17,248 nt of DNA from the NCBI GenBank assembly GCA_964528705.1, contig CAZGUW010000080.1:1-17248 (forward strand), read 5' to 3'. This stretch comes from SLRI01 sp964528705 (GTDB taxonomy: Bacteria > Pseudomonadota > Alphaproteobacteria > Geminicoccales > Geminicoccaceae). Of the stretch, positions 1 to 7,044 are shown piece after piece (within the stretch, counting starts at the first letter, position 1; every line of letters begins with the position of its first letter). Position numbers and translations under genes: made by a program. The notes beneath the pieces were generated by a model. That model had not been told where the DNA came from and searched no databases. It saw only the letters and a program-made list of their open reading frames with translations.

Positions 1-509
1 ACGGCGGCGAGGCCCTCGCCCCTGGCGCTCGGCTGCTGCCACATCACCAGTGGCAGCAGAGCCCGCGAGAAGGCGGCAGCCGCCACGAGTGCGCCCATGG
101 CCCGCAATGGCTCCCAGAATCCGGCGAGGGCGCCGAGCCGGCCGCCGACCACGAGGATGAGGGCGAGGGTGCCGAAGCTGCCGATCCGGCTGTCCCGCAT
201 GACGTCGAGCGCCCGGGTCCGATCGGGCAAGGCACCCAGGGCATCGGCGGTATCCGCGAGCCCGTCCTCGTGCAGCGCCCCGGTAAGGAGCAGCATGGCC
301 CCGAGCGCCAGGATGGCGGCCGGCCACGAGGGCAAGTGCAGGTAGTGGGCGAGGGTGAAGACGGCACCGCCGATGGCCCCGACGAGGACGCCAATGACGG
401 GGAACCAGTGCACCACCTGCGCCAGATCGCCGAGTCCGACAGGTCCGCCGGGACGGACCGGCAGGCGGGTCAGAAAGACGAGGGCGATCTGGAGGTCGCG
501 GAGCATCAT
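1..509 (-). CDS. cobS: Adenosylcobinamide-GDP ribazoletransferase CobS (partial, 3' end outside window)
   Basis: Integral membrane enzyme that joins adenosylcobinamide-GDP to alpha-ribazole (or its phosphate) to make cobalamin, the final assembly step; called CobV in Pseudomonas denitrificans naming. The reading frame is open to the left edge, giving the first ~169 residues of a protein normally about 250 long. The family signature HEDGLADTADA lies at residues 80-90, followed by MRDSRIGSFG near 104-113, with hydrophobic membrane segments at about 38-58, 62-78 and 113-130. Two adjacent ATG codons (509 and 506) can start it; an in-frame TAG at 528-530 limits the N-terminus. It diverges from cobT, the enzyme supplying its alpha-ribazole phosphate substrate, across about 89 bp. 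Identity is clear; only the C-terminus is unseen. Confidence 0.93.
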   Translation of the reverse strand, partial: MMLRDLQIALVFLTRLPVRPGGPVGLGDLAQVVHWFPVIGVLVGAIGGAVFTLAHYLHLPSWPAAILALGAMLLLTGALHEDGLADTADALGALPDRTRALDVMRDSRIGSFGTLALILVVGGRLGALAGFWEPLRAMGALVAAAAFSRALLPLVMWQQPSARGEGLAA

Positions 510-585
510 TCCCGTCGGATTCCGGTGCTACCACACTGCGCTATCTCGACAAATTGCTCGCGTCAAAGCAAGTTGCCGGCCAACC

Positions 586-591
586 GAAGGA
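586..591 (+). promoter_or_regulatory. Shine-Dalgarno site that sets the cobT start
   Basis: GAAGGA ends seven bases before the TTG at 599, an ideal spacing. The alternative upstream TTG at 554 has no purine-rich element before it. This supports the shorter cobT protein. Confidence 0.6.
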
Positions 592-598
592 CGCAGCA

Positions 599-1660
599 TT
601 GAGCAGCCTGACCCCACTCGCCAGCTTCGCCGACCTCCGCTACCTGCTGCGCCAGTTGCCGCCGATCGACGCTGTCGCGGTTGCGGCGGCGCAAGCGCGG
701 GAGGCGGTCCTGCTCAAGCCCGCCGGGGCCCTCGGCCGCCTCGAGGAGATCGCGGCCTGGCTCGCCGGCTGGCAGGGCCGGCATCCGCCCAGGGTGGAGC
801 ACACCGCCATCTTCGTCTTTGCCGGCAATCACGGCATCACGGCGCAGGGGGTCTCGGCCTATCCGGCAGGCGTGACGGCAGCGATGGTCGAGAGCTTCGA
901 GGCGGGCGGTGCCGCGATCAACCAGCTGGCGCGTATTGCCGGTGCCGAGCTGCACGTGGTGCCGCTCCGGCTCGATCGGCCGACCCGCGACTTCACGCTG
1001 CAGCCGGCGATGGACGAGGCCGAATGCGTCGAGGCGCTTAATATCGGCCTGACGGCGCCCGACGATGCGCTCGACGCCCTGGCCATCGGCGAGATGGGCA
1101 TCGGCAACACGACGGTGGCGGCCGCGCTCGCCACAGCACTCCACGCCGGCTCCGACGAACCGCCCGACCCGACCGGGTGGGTCGGCGCTGGCACGGGCGT
1201 GGACGCGGCCGGCGTCGCCCACAAGGCGGCGGTGATCAGCCGCGCGATGGCCCGGCACGCGGCTGCGCTCGGCGACCCGCTGGAGGCTCTTCGTCATTTC
1301 GGCGGGTTCGAGCTGGCGGCCATGATCGGCGCCATCGTCGCCGGCAGGGTGCGTCGGACACCGGTCGTGCTCGACGGCTTCGTCGCCACCGCTGCTGCGG
1401 CAGTGCTGCAGCGCCTTCGGCCGGATGCACTCGACCATTGCCTTGCCGGCCACGTGTCGGCCGAGCGCGGCCACCGCCGCTTGCTGGGCGAGCTCGGCCT
1501 GCGCCCGCTGCTCGATCTCGAGCTCAGGCTCGGCGAGGCCAGCGGCGCTGCCCTGACGTTCGGGCTGCTGCGCGCCGCGGCAGCCTGCCACAACGGCATG
1601 GCGACCTTCGCCGAAGCCGGCATCGCCACCGTGTCCAGCGAAGAAGCAACGTTTCCGTGA
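599..1660 (+). CDS. cobT: Nicotinate-nucleotide-dimethylbenzimidazole phosphoribosyltransferase CobT
   Basis: Cytosolic enzyme that transfers phosphoribose from nicotinate mononucleotide to 5,6-dimethylbenzimidazole, giving alpha-ribazole phosphate for the lower loop of B12 (CobU in P. denitrificans naming). The 353-residue protein matches the usual family length of about 340-356. Recognisable blocks are GNHGI near residue 76, GEMGIGNTT in the middle, VGAGTGVD, and the late GEASGAA block whose Glu (about residue 313) corresponds to the catalytic base known in Salmonella CobT. The TTG at 599 is chosen over the TTG at 554 because GAAGGA sits seven bases upstream and the extra 15 residues look non-conserved. 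It diverges from cobS, its functional partner, and ends before a strong hairpin. Confidence 0.95.
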   Translation: MSSLTPLASFADLRYLLRQLPPIDAVAVAAAQAREAVLLKPAGALGRLEEIAAWLAGWQGRHPPRVEHTAIFVFAGNHGITAQGVSAYPAGVTAAMVESFEAGGAAINQLARIAGAELHVVPLRLDRPTRDFTLQPAMDEAECVEALNIGLTAPDDALDALAIGEMGIGNTTVAAALATALHAGSDEPPDPTGWVGAGTGVDAAGVAHKAAVISRAMARHAAALGDPLEALRHFGGFELAAMIGAIVAGRVRRTPVVLDGFVATAAAAVLQRLRPDALDHCLAGHVSAERGHRRLLGELGLRPLLDLELRLGEASGAALTFGLLRAAAACHNGMATFAEAGIATVSSEEATFP

Positions 1661-1690
1661 CTTCTCGCCTCGGGCAGTAGCTTTCGAGGA

Positions 1691-1726
1691 GGGCGCCCGT
1701 ATCCGGAGTTCCGGAATCGGGCGCCC
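1691..1726. terminator. Nested hairpin between convergent cobT and TRAP gene, probable bidirectional terminator
   Basis: The outer arms GGGCGCCCG (1691-1699) and CGGGCGCCC (1718-1726) pair perfectly. Inside them TCCGGA (1702-1707) pairs with TCCGGA (1710-1715), separated by a symmetric 2x2 mismatch. The arms sit exactly between two convergent stop codons, where a shared terminator is expected. Neither side has a T-tract, so a classical intrinsic terminator is not proven; it may act as a 3'-end stabilising stem. Confidence 0.6.
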
Positions 1727-1734
1727 CAGGACAT

Positions 1735-2823
1735 TCAGAGCAGGGCCAGCGCCCGCTGGCGGAGCTGGAGCATCGGGATCTCGAAGCTCTGGGCGTAGAA
1801 GTCACACTTCTCGAGGAACGCCATGAAGCTCGCATGCACCCGGCCGGTGTGCTCGTCGGTGGCGGCGAGGTCGGCGAGGACGTTCCAGGTCTCGCGTGCC
1901 ATGGCGTCGACGACGTCGTCCGGCCATGCGCGCGCCTCCACCCCTTCCTCGGCCAGCAGGGGCTGGAAGGCCTCGATGTTATTGTAGGTGAAGTCCGCCA
2001 GCGTATCGAAGGCGGTCGCCGAGGCCGCTGCCTGGATGATCGCCTGGAGATCAGGGGTCAGCTCGTTCCAGCGGTCCTGGTTGACGATGATCTCGAGGCC
2101 CGGCCCGGGCTCGTGGAAGGACGGGTTGTAGTAGTACTTGGCCACCTTCTGCAGGCCAAAGGCCCGGTCGTTCCAGGGGCCGATCCACTCGACCGCGTCC
2201 ACGGCGCCGGAGAGCAGGGCCGGCGAGATTTCGCCGGGCGGCAGGATGACGGTGTTCACGCCGAGCCGACGCATCACCTCGCCGCCGAGGCCGGCGATGC
2301 GGAACTTCAGGCCCTCGAGGTCCGCCAGGCTGTTGATCGGCTCGCGGAACCAACCGCCCGCCTGGATGCCGGACGAGCCGGCAAAGAACGGGACGACGTT
2401 GAATTCCTGATAGATTTCCTGCCAGAGTTCGAGCGCGCCGCCATACTGGAACCAGGCGGCGAGCTCGGTCGCGGTGAGGCCGAAGGGAATGCCGGTGAAG
2501 TAGTTGAGCACCGGCGCCTTGCCGACCCAGAAATAGGGCGGGGCGTGGCCGAGATCGGCCGTGCCGGACGAGACGGCGTCCAGGCCCTCGAAGGGCGGGA
2601 CCAGCTCGCCCGCCGCGTAGAGCTTGATGGTCAGCCGGCCGCCCGACATCTCGGTGACCCGGCTGGCGAAACGCTCGGCGTTGACCCCGACGCCCGGCGT
2701 GCCGCGTGGCCAGGGCATGACCATGTTCCACTCGATGACGCCCTGGGCGATGGCCGGGGCGGCTAGACCGGCGGCGGCGACACCGCCCGCAGCCACGCTT
2801 CCCAGTACTGAACGGCGCTTCAT
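1735..2823 (-). CDS. TRAP transporter solute-binding protein, TakP-like (DctP family)
   Basis: Periplasmic binding protein of 362 residues for a tripartite ATP-independent transporter. The N-terminus has MKRRSVLG, a hydrophobic Ala/Gly-rich stretch and an AIA-Q cleavage site, giving a Sec or weakly Tat-like signal peptide of about 27 residues. The body matches the 2-oxo-acid binder TakP as I recall it: AGELVPPFEGLDAV, GGWFREPI, KFRI with Arg at about 175, and VEWIGPWND with Glu-Trp at about 212-213, positions that contact ligand and sodium in TakP. The ATG at 2823 is preferred because AGGGAGG lies eight bases upstream; a longer start at 2859 adds 12 residues before the signal. It follows cobB on the same strand after 57 bp. 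No DctQ or DctM membrane genes are in the window, so it looks orphaned here. Ligand is inferred. Confidence 0.88.
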   Translation of the reverse strand: MKRRSVLGSVAAGGVAAAGLAAPAIAQGVIEWNMVMPWPRGTPGVGVNAERFASRVTEMSGGRLTIKLYAAGELVPPFEGLDAVSSGTADLGHAPPYFWVGKAPVLNYFTGIPFGLTATELAAWFQYGGALELWQEIYQEFNVVPFFAGSSGIQAGGWFREPINSLADLEGLKFRIAGLGGEVMRRLGVNTVILPPGEISPALLSGAVDAVEWIGPWNDRAFGLQKVAKYYYNPSFHEPGPGLEIIVNQDRWNELTPDLQAIIQAAASATAFDTLADFTYNNIEAFQPLLAEEGVEARAWPDDVVDAMARETWNVLADLAATDEHTGRVHASFMAFLEKCDFYAQSFEIPMLQLRQRALALL

Positions 2824-2880
2824 GAAGTCGACCTCCCTGCTGTCAATGAAGCGTCTCATAGGACCATTTGTCCCCGCCCG

Positions 2881-4215
2881 CTAGCGGACGACAGCGAGAT
2901 GCGGCCAGCGATCGACGAGGTGGATGAAGGATCCGGCGACGGTGCCGAGCCGGCAACCCGCTTCGCCGAGCCTGCGGCCGCCAGCATCGCTTGCCGCGAG
3001 GAAGGGAACACCCCGGCGCTCGACCTCGGTTGCGTAGTGGAACTCGTGACCGCGATGGCGGAGCGGCGGCCGGCCGAGCGGCGAGGGGCCGAGCAGGGTG
3101 ACGTCGCGATAGCCGAGGCTGAGCTTCGGTGCGGCGAAGCTCGTGACCACCGGCAGGAGCTCGGCCAGGCGGTGCCGTTCACCGGCCGCATCGATCAGCA
3201 CCTCCCCCAGCGCCATGTAGCCGCCGCATTCGCCATAGATGAAGACGTCGCGATAGGCCGCGGCCTGCAGGCCGAGCAGGAACTGCCGATTGGCCGCGAG
3301 CCTGCCGGCATAGAGCTCGGGATAGCCGCCGGGCAGGTAGACGGCGTCGGCCGCCGGGTCGGGCGCTTCGTCGGCGAGCGGCGAGAACGGCACGATCTCG
3401 GCGCCCTGGCGGCGCCAGCCTTCGAGCACCGCCGGATAGGCGAAGGCGAAGGCGGTATCCTGGGCAACCGCGATCCGCTGCCCGAGTGCCGCGATCGGGC
3501 GGGCGCCCTGGCCGCCGAGGCTCGCCACGCCCGGCCGGCGGGCGAGGCGGACGAGGCGGTCGAGATCGAGCTTCTCGGCAACCAGCGCGCCCAGACGCTC
3601 GATCAGCTCGTCGAGCGCCGGGTGTTCGGCCGCCTGGACGAGCCCGAGATGCCGCGACGGGACGACAAGCTCATCGCGACGCGGCAGCCAGCCCAGGACG
3701 GGCGTCGAGAAGCGGTCGTCGCAGGCCTTCAGCAGGGTTGCGGCGTGGCGCTCGCCGGCCACGGCGTTGAGCACGATGCCGACCACCTCGACATCCTGGC
3801 GAAAACCGATGAAGCCATCGAGCAAGGCTGCGATCGACTGACTCATGCGCCGCGCATCGGCGACCAGCACGACGGGCAGATCGAAGAGCGCGGCGATGTC
3901 GGCGGTCGAGCCGCTGCCGTCCGGCGCACCATCGAAGAGGCCCATCACCCCCTCGCCGACCACGATGTCGACGTCCCGCCCGGCGTCCTCGAGCAGGGCC
4001 GCGACGGTCTCGAACCGCATCGCCCAGCTGTCGAGATTGCGGCAGCTCTGCCCCGAGGCCCGGGCATGGAAGGCCGGGTCGATGTAGTCGGGGCCGACCT
4101 TGAAGCTGCCGACCCTGAGCCCGCGCCGCGCCAGGGCGCGGATCAGGCCGAGCGTCACGAGGGTCTTGCCGGAGCCGGATTGCGGTGCGGCGACGATCAG
4201 GGTGGGCGCCGTCAA
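2881..4215 (-). CDS. cobB: Cobyrinate / hydrogenobyrinate a,c-diamide synthase CobB (CbiA family)
   Basis: ATP- and glutamine-dependent amidotransferase that amidates the a and c acetate side chains of (hydrogeno)byrinic acid, the step before cobalt insertion by CobN in the aerobic route. The 444 residues contain an N-terminal P-loop-like APQSGSGKT (9-17), FKVGPDYIDP (38-47), EGVMGLFDG (88-96), and a C-terminal glutaminase-like domain with nucleophile Cys330 in GECGGYM and His432 in GSFIHL. The start is a TTG at 4215 with GGAG seven bases upstream; an ATG at 4231 is in another frame. It diverges from cbiD and is followed 57 bp later by the TRAP binding-protein gene, possibly co-transcribed. 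Whether the substrate carries cobalt cannot be told from sequence. Confidence 0.94.
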   Translation of the reverse strand: MTAPTLIVAAPQSGSGKTLVTLGLIRALARRGLRVGSFKVGPDYIDPAFHARASGQSCRNLDSWAMRFETVAALLEDAGRDVDIVVGEGVMGLFDGAPDGSGSTADIAALFDLPVVLVADARRMSQSIAALLDGFIGFRQDVEVVGIVLNAVAGERHAATLLKACDDRFSTPVLGWLPRRDELVVPSRHLGLVQAAEHPALDELIERLGALVAEKLDLDRLVRLARRPGVASLGGQGARPIAALGQRIAVAQDTAFAFAYPAVLEGWRRQGAEIVPFSPLADEAPDPAADAVYLPGGYPELYAGRLAANRQFLLGLQAAAYRDVFIYGECGGYMALGEVLIDAAGERHRLAELLPVVTSFAAPKLSLGYRDVTLLGPSPLGRPPLRHRGHEFHYATEVERRGVPFLAASDAGGRRLGEAGCRLGTVAGSFIHLVDRWPHLAVVR

Positions 4216-4237
4216 GACTGGTCTCCGGCATGGCCCT

Positions 4238-4252
4238 CGGGCACAATGCCCG
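4238..4252. promoter_or_regulatory. Inverted repeat in the cobB/cbiD divergent promoter region
   Basis: CGGGCA and TGCCCG form a perfect six-base inverted repeat around CAA, placed between the divergent starts of cobB (4215) and cbiD (4334). It could be an operator or a short stem in the cbiD leader. No riboswitch core is visible in this 118-bp gap. The role is a guess from position only. Confidence 0.25.
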
Positions 4253-4333
4253 TTCAGGGGCAGAGGGTCATGCCCGGTCTGATAGCGGAATTCGCCCGTC
4301 GATGCCCAGCCGTCACGGTGCCTCGGTCACACC

Positions 4334-5440
4334 ATGAGTATGCCGGAATCTGACCGCCAGCCGGCAGCGCCGCGCCAAGTGCTGCGCCGCGGCTGGACCA
4401 CCGGCGCCTGCGCCACCGCCGCCGCGAAGGCGGCCTTCTCGGCCCTGGCGGGCCTGGGCTTCCCCGACCCGGTGACCATCCGCCTCCCCGGGGGCCAAGA
4501 ACCGGGCTTCGCGCTTCTGCGCCATGAGCAGGGCCCGGGCTGGGTACGCGCGAGCGTCGTCAAGGACGCGGGCGACGACCCGGACGTCACCGACCGGGCC
4601 GAGATCGTCGTGACCCTGCGCTCGCGCGGCGACGGGCTGGGGCTGCTCTTCAAGGCGGGCGAGGGGGTGGGCACGGTGACCCGGGCCGGCCTGCCGTTGC
4701 CGCCCGGCGAGCCCGCCATCAACCCGGTGCCCAGGCGGATGATGACGGAGACGCTGGAGGTGCTGGCCATCCAGACCGGCCATCCGCTCGACCTCGACCT
4801 CGAGATCGCCATCCCGGGTGGCGCAGAGCTGGCGAAGCGGACGCTCAACCCGAGGCTCGGCATCGTGGGCGGGCTCTCGATCCTCGGCACGACAGGCATC
4901 GTCATCCCCTATTCCTGCTCGTCCTGGATCCACTCGATCCACCGGGGTATCGATGTCGCCCGCGCCGCCGGGCTCCAGCATGTGGCCGCCTGTACCGGCA
5001 GCACTTCAGAGCGGACCGTGCAGGCGCTCTACGACCTCCCGGACATGGCGCTGATCGACATGGGCGATTTCGCTGGCGGCACGCTCAAGTATCTGAAGCG
5101 GCGACCTATCCCGCGGGTCACGCTCGCCGGCGGGTTCGCCAAGCTCGCCAAGCTGGCGCAGGGTCATCTCGATCTGCATTCCGCACGGTCCACAGTTGCA
5201 ATCGGCAAGCTCTCAATCGCGCTCGGGCGTCTCGATCCGGCCGCGGGCAAGGCGGCGGAAGCGGCGGCCTCCGCCGGCGAGGTTTTGGCGCTGGCGGGTG
5301 CGCACGGACCGGCGCTGGCCCGGCACGTCGCAGATCGGGCGAAGGTCGTTGCCGGCGAGGCCGCGGGACCGGCGGTGGCGATCGAGGTGCTCGTGTTCGA
5401 CCGCGCCGGCACGGCTCTCGCCCATGCGCCCGGCTGGTGA
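4334..5440 (+). CDS. cbiD: Cobalt-precorrin-5B (C1)-methyltransferase CbiD
   Basis: S-adenosylmethionine-dependent C1 methylation of the corrin ring after loss of the two-carbon fragment; in the anaerobic route it acts on cobalt-precorrin-5B, right after CbiG. The 368-residue protein shows the family opening RRGWTTGACATAAAKAA (18-34), FKAGEGVGTVT near 112-122, INPVPRRMM near 134-142, GIVGGLSILGTTGIV and MGDFAGGTLKY. It is not related to the tetrapyrrole methylase fold of CobF, for which it can be the alternative C1 enzyme. The ATG at 4334 has a weak ribosome site; ATG 4340 is an alternative. cobK follows six bases after the stop, so the two are surely co-transcribed. Its presence next to CobN-type genes is discussed as a finding. 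Confidence 0.94.
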   Translation: MSMPESDRQPAAPRQVLRRGWTTGACATAAAKAAFSALAGLGFPDPVTIRLPGGQEPGFALLRHEQGPGWVRASVVKDAGDDPDVTDRAEIVVTLRSRGDGLGLLFKAGEGVGTVTRAGLPLPPGEPAINPVPRRMMTETLEVLAIQTGHPLDLDLEIAIPGGAELAKRTLNPRLGIVGGLSILGTTGIVIPYSCSSWIHSIHRGIDVARAAGLQHVAACTGSTSERTVQALYDLPDMALIDMGDFAGGTLKYLKRRPIPRVTLAGGFAKLAKLAQGHLDLHSARSTVAIGKLSIALGRLDPAAGKAAEAAASAGEVLALAGAHGPALARHVADRAKVVAGEAAGPAVAIEVLVFDRAGTALAHAPGW

Positions 5441-5446
5441 GCGGCA

Positions 5447-6220
5447 ATGAGCGCGGCGCTGCCGCATCTATTGATCCTCGGGGGGACCGAGGAGGCCTAC
5501 GAGCTGGCCGCGCGTCTCGCTGGACGCTGTGACCTCCGGGTCACGACCTCGCTCGCCGGGGCCACGGCCAGCCCACGCTTGCCGGCCGGCCAGCATCGGA
5601 TCGGCGGCTTCGGCGGGACCGAAGGGCTAGCCGCCTGGCTCCGGGAGATGGAGGTGGCGCTCCTCCTCGATGCCAGCCATCCCTTCGCGAGCCAAATCAC
5701 TGCTCAGGCGCAGGACGCCGCAGCCATGGCCCGCACGCGCTACATCAGACTGGAGCGTCCGCCCTGGCGGCCCGACCCCGGTGACGACTGGCATTTTGCA
5801 GCCGATCTCGAAGCCGGCCTTACGGTGCTGGCGCCTCGGGCAAGGCGTGTCTTCGCGGCGGTCGGGACCCGGGCGCTCGACCGGCTCGTGGCGGCACCCT
5901 TCACCTTCCTGGTGCGTGGCGTGGATCGACCGGCTTCGATGCCCTCGAACGTCACGTTCGTCACGGGTCGCGGACCCTTCAGACTGGATGTCGAACGCGA
6001 ACTGTTCGAGCGCGAGCGGGTCGAGGCGGTGCTCTGCCGCAACAGCGGTGGCCACGGTGCCAGGGCCAAGCTCGACGCCGCGCGCGTGCTCGGCCTCCCC
6101 GTGGTGATGATCGAGCGCCAGCCGTCATCCTCGGCCGGCTGCGTGCCCGATGCGGATACGGCTGTCACCGTCGTCGATCAGCTTCTGTCACCGCGCAGCG
6201 CGACAGCGCCACGGGCCTGA
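5447..6220 (+). CDS. cobK: Precorrin-6A (or cobalt-precorrin-6A) reductase CobK
   Basis: NAD(P)H-dependent reductase of the macrocycle of (cobalt-)precorrin-6A to 6B, the step directly after C1 methylation. The 257-residue length is typical. Seen are the N-terminal nucleotide-binding ILGGTEEA (10-17), DASHPFA starting at residue 75, RYIRLERPPW (about 100-109), and the C-terminal block CRNSGG followed by AKLDAARVLGLPVVMIER. It lies six bases behind cbiD on the same strand, so consecutive pathway enzymes are encoded as a pair. The stop codon lies in the loop of a terminator hairpin. The last ~20 residues, rich in Ser/Ala, are not conserved. Confidence 0.93.
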   Translation: MSAALPHLLILGGTEEAYELAARLAGRCDLRVTTSLAGATASPRLPAGQHRIGGFGGTEGLAAWLREMEVALLLDASHPFASQITAQAQDAAAMARTRYIRLERPPWRPDPGDDWHFAADLEAGLTVLAPRARRVFAAVGTRALDRLVAAPFTFLVRGVDRPASMPSNVTFVTGRGPFRLDVERELFERERVEAVLCRNSGGHGARAKLDAARVLGLPVVMIERQPSSSAGCVPDADTAVTVVDQLLSPRSATAPRA

Positions 6221-6236
6221 CCCGTGACGCCTTTTT
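6210..6236 (+). terminator. Rho-independent terminator of cbiD-cobK, overlapping the cobK stop
   Basis: CACGGG (6210-6215) pairs with CCCGTG (6221-6226) around a five-base loop CCTGA that contains the cobK TGA stop. Five bases later comes TTTTT (6232-6236). It lies between the convergent cobK and cobM, where a plus-strand terminator is expected. The stem is short (6 bp) and the T-tract is slightly displaced. Confidence 0.55.
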
Positions 6237-6282
6237 CGCCAAGAGTGCCGAATGCTCAGGGACCCGTGATTCCCGCCCTGCG

Positions 6283-7044
6283 TCAGGCGCGCTTCGGCCT
6301 GAGCACGTGGGTGTGGTCGGCAGCGTAGAGGCGGCTATCGGCGTAGCCTTCGGCTTCGAGCACCCTGCCGATCAGCACCAGCGCCGTGCGGGTGATGCGG
6401 GCCGCCTTGACGCGCTCGCGGATGGTGGCGAGCGTGCCCCGGATGATCTGCTGGTCGGGCCAGCTCGCGCGGTAGATGACGATGACCGGAGCGTCCGGGC
6501 CGATGATGGGTTCGAGGCGGCGGCGGATTTCGGTCAGATTGTTGACGGCGAGGTGGATGGCCAGCGTGGCGCCGGTCCGGGCGAACGCCTCCAGCGTCTC
6601 GCCCTCGGGCATGGCCGAAGCGCGCACTGCCGTTCGGGTCAGAACGACGCTCTGGGCGACGCCCGGCAGGGTCAGCTCCTTGCCCAGGGCCGCCGCCGCG
6701 GCGGCGAAGGCCGGCACGCCCGGCGTGATGGTCCAGCCGATGCCCAGGGCGTCCAGCCGGCGGATCTGCTCGGCAATGGCACCGTAGAGCGAGGGATCGC
6801 CGGAATGGACGCGGGCCACATTCTCGCCCCTTGAATCAGCGGCCTGCATCAAGGCGATGATGGCATCGAGGTCGAGGGGGGCGGTGTCGACGACCAGGGC
6901 ATCGTCCGGTGCTTCGGCCACCACCTCCGGCGGCACGAGCGAGCCGGCGTAGAGGATCACGGCCGAGCGGCGGATCAGGTTCAGGCCGCGCACCGTGATG
7001 AGGTCGGGCGCACCCGGCCCGGCGCCGATGAAATGCACGGTCAT
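6283..7044 (-). CDS. cobM: Precorrin-4 C11-methyltransferase CobM
   Basis: Tetrapyrrole methylase that uses S-adenosylmethionine to methylate C11 of precorrin-4 (CbiF is the cobalt-route equivalent). The 253-residue protein has the family's first SAM loop VHFIGAGPGAPDLITVRG (3-20), then YAGSLVP (32-38), HSGDPSLYG near 80-88, TPGVPAF near 107-113, and the LTRTA block of CobM/CbiF. Its ATG overlaps the stop of the upstream cbiG/cobJ fusion in an ATGA, implying translational coupling. It is the last gene of the cobH-cobL-cobI-cbiG/cobJ-cobM operon and converges on cobK. Sequence alone does not separate CobM from CbiF specificity. Confidence 0.95.
   Translation of the reverse strand: MTVHFIGAGPGAPDLITVRGLNLIRRSAVILYAGSLVPPEVVAEAPDDALVVDTAPLDLDAIIALMQAADSRGENVARVHSGDPSLYGAIAEQIRRLDALGIGWTITPGVPAFAAAAAALGKELTLPGVAQSVVLTRTAVRASAMPEGETLEAFARTGATLAIHLAVNNLTEIRRRLEPIIGPDAPVIVIYRASWPDQQIIRGTLATIRERVKAARITRTALVLIGRVLEAEGYADSRLYAADHTHVLRPKRA

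Noticed and set aside
49..55. CAGTGGC, the reverse complement of the core of a B12 box (GCCACTG)
   Set aside because: It lies within the cobS coding frame, is only seven bases, and no other riboswitch elements surround it.
554..571. Short inverted repeat TTGCT...AGCAA in the cobS/cobT gap
   Set aside because: Five-base arms with an eight-base spacer are too weak to call an operator.
554..598. TTG at 554 as cobT start, adding 15 residues
   Set aside because: No ribosome-binding site there, whereas GAAGGA is ideally placed for TTG 599, and the extra residues do not resemble CobT.
2899..4353. Long plus-strand open frame (484 codons) opposite cobB
   Set aside because: Antisense shadow of cobB in GC-rich DNA; charged, repetitive composition with no domain pattern, while the minus strand encodes all CobB motifs.
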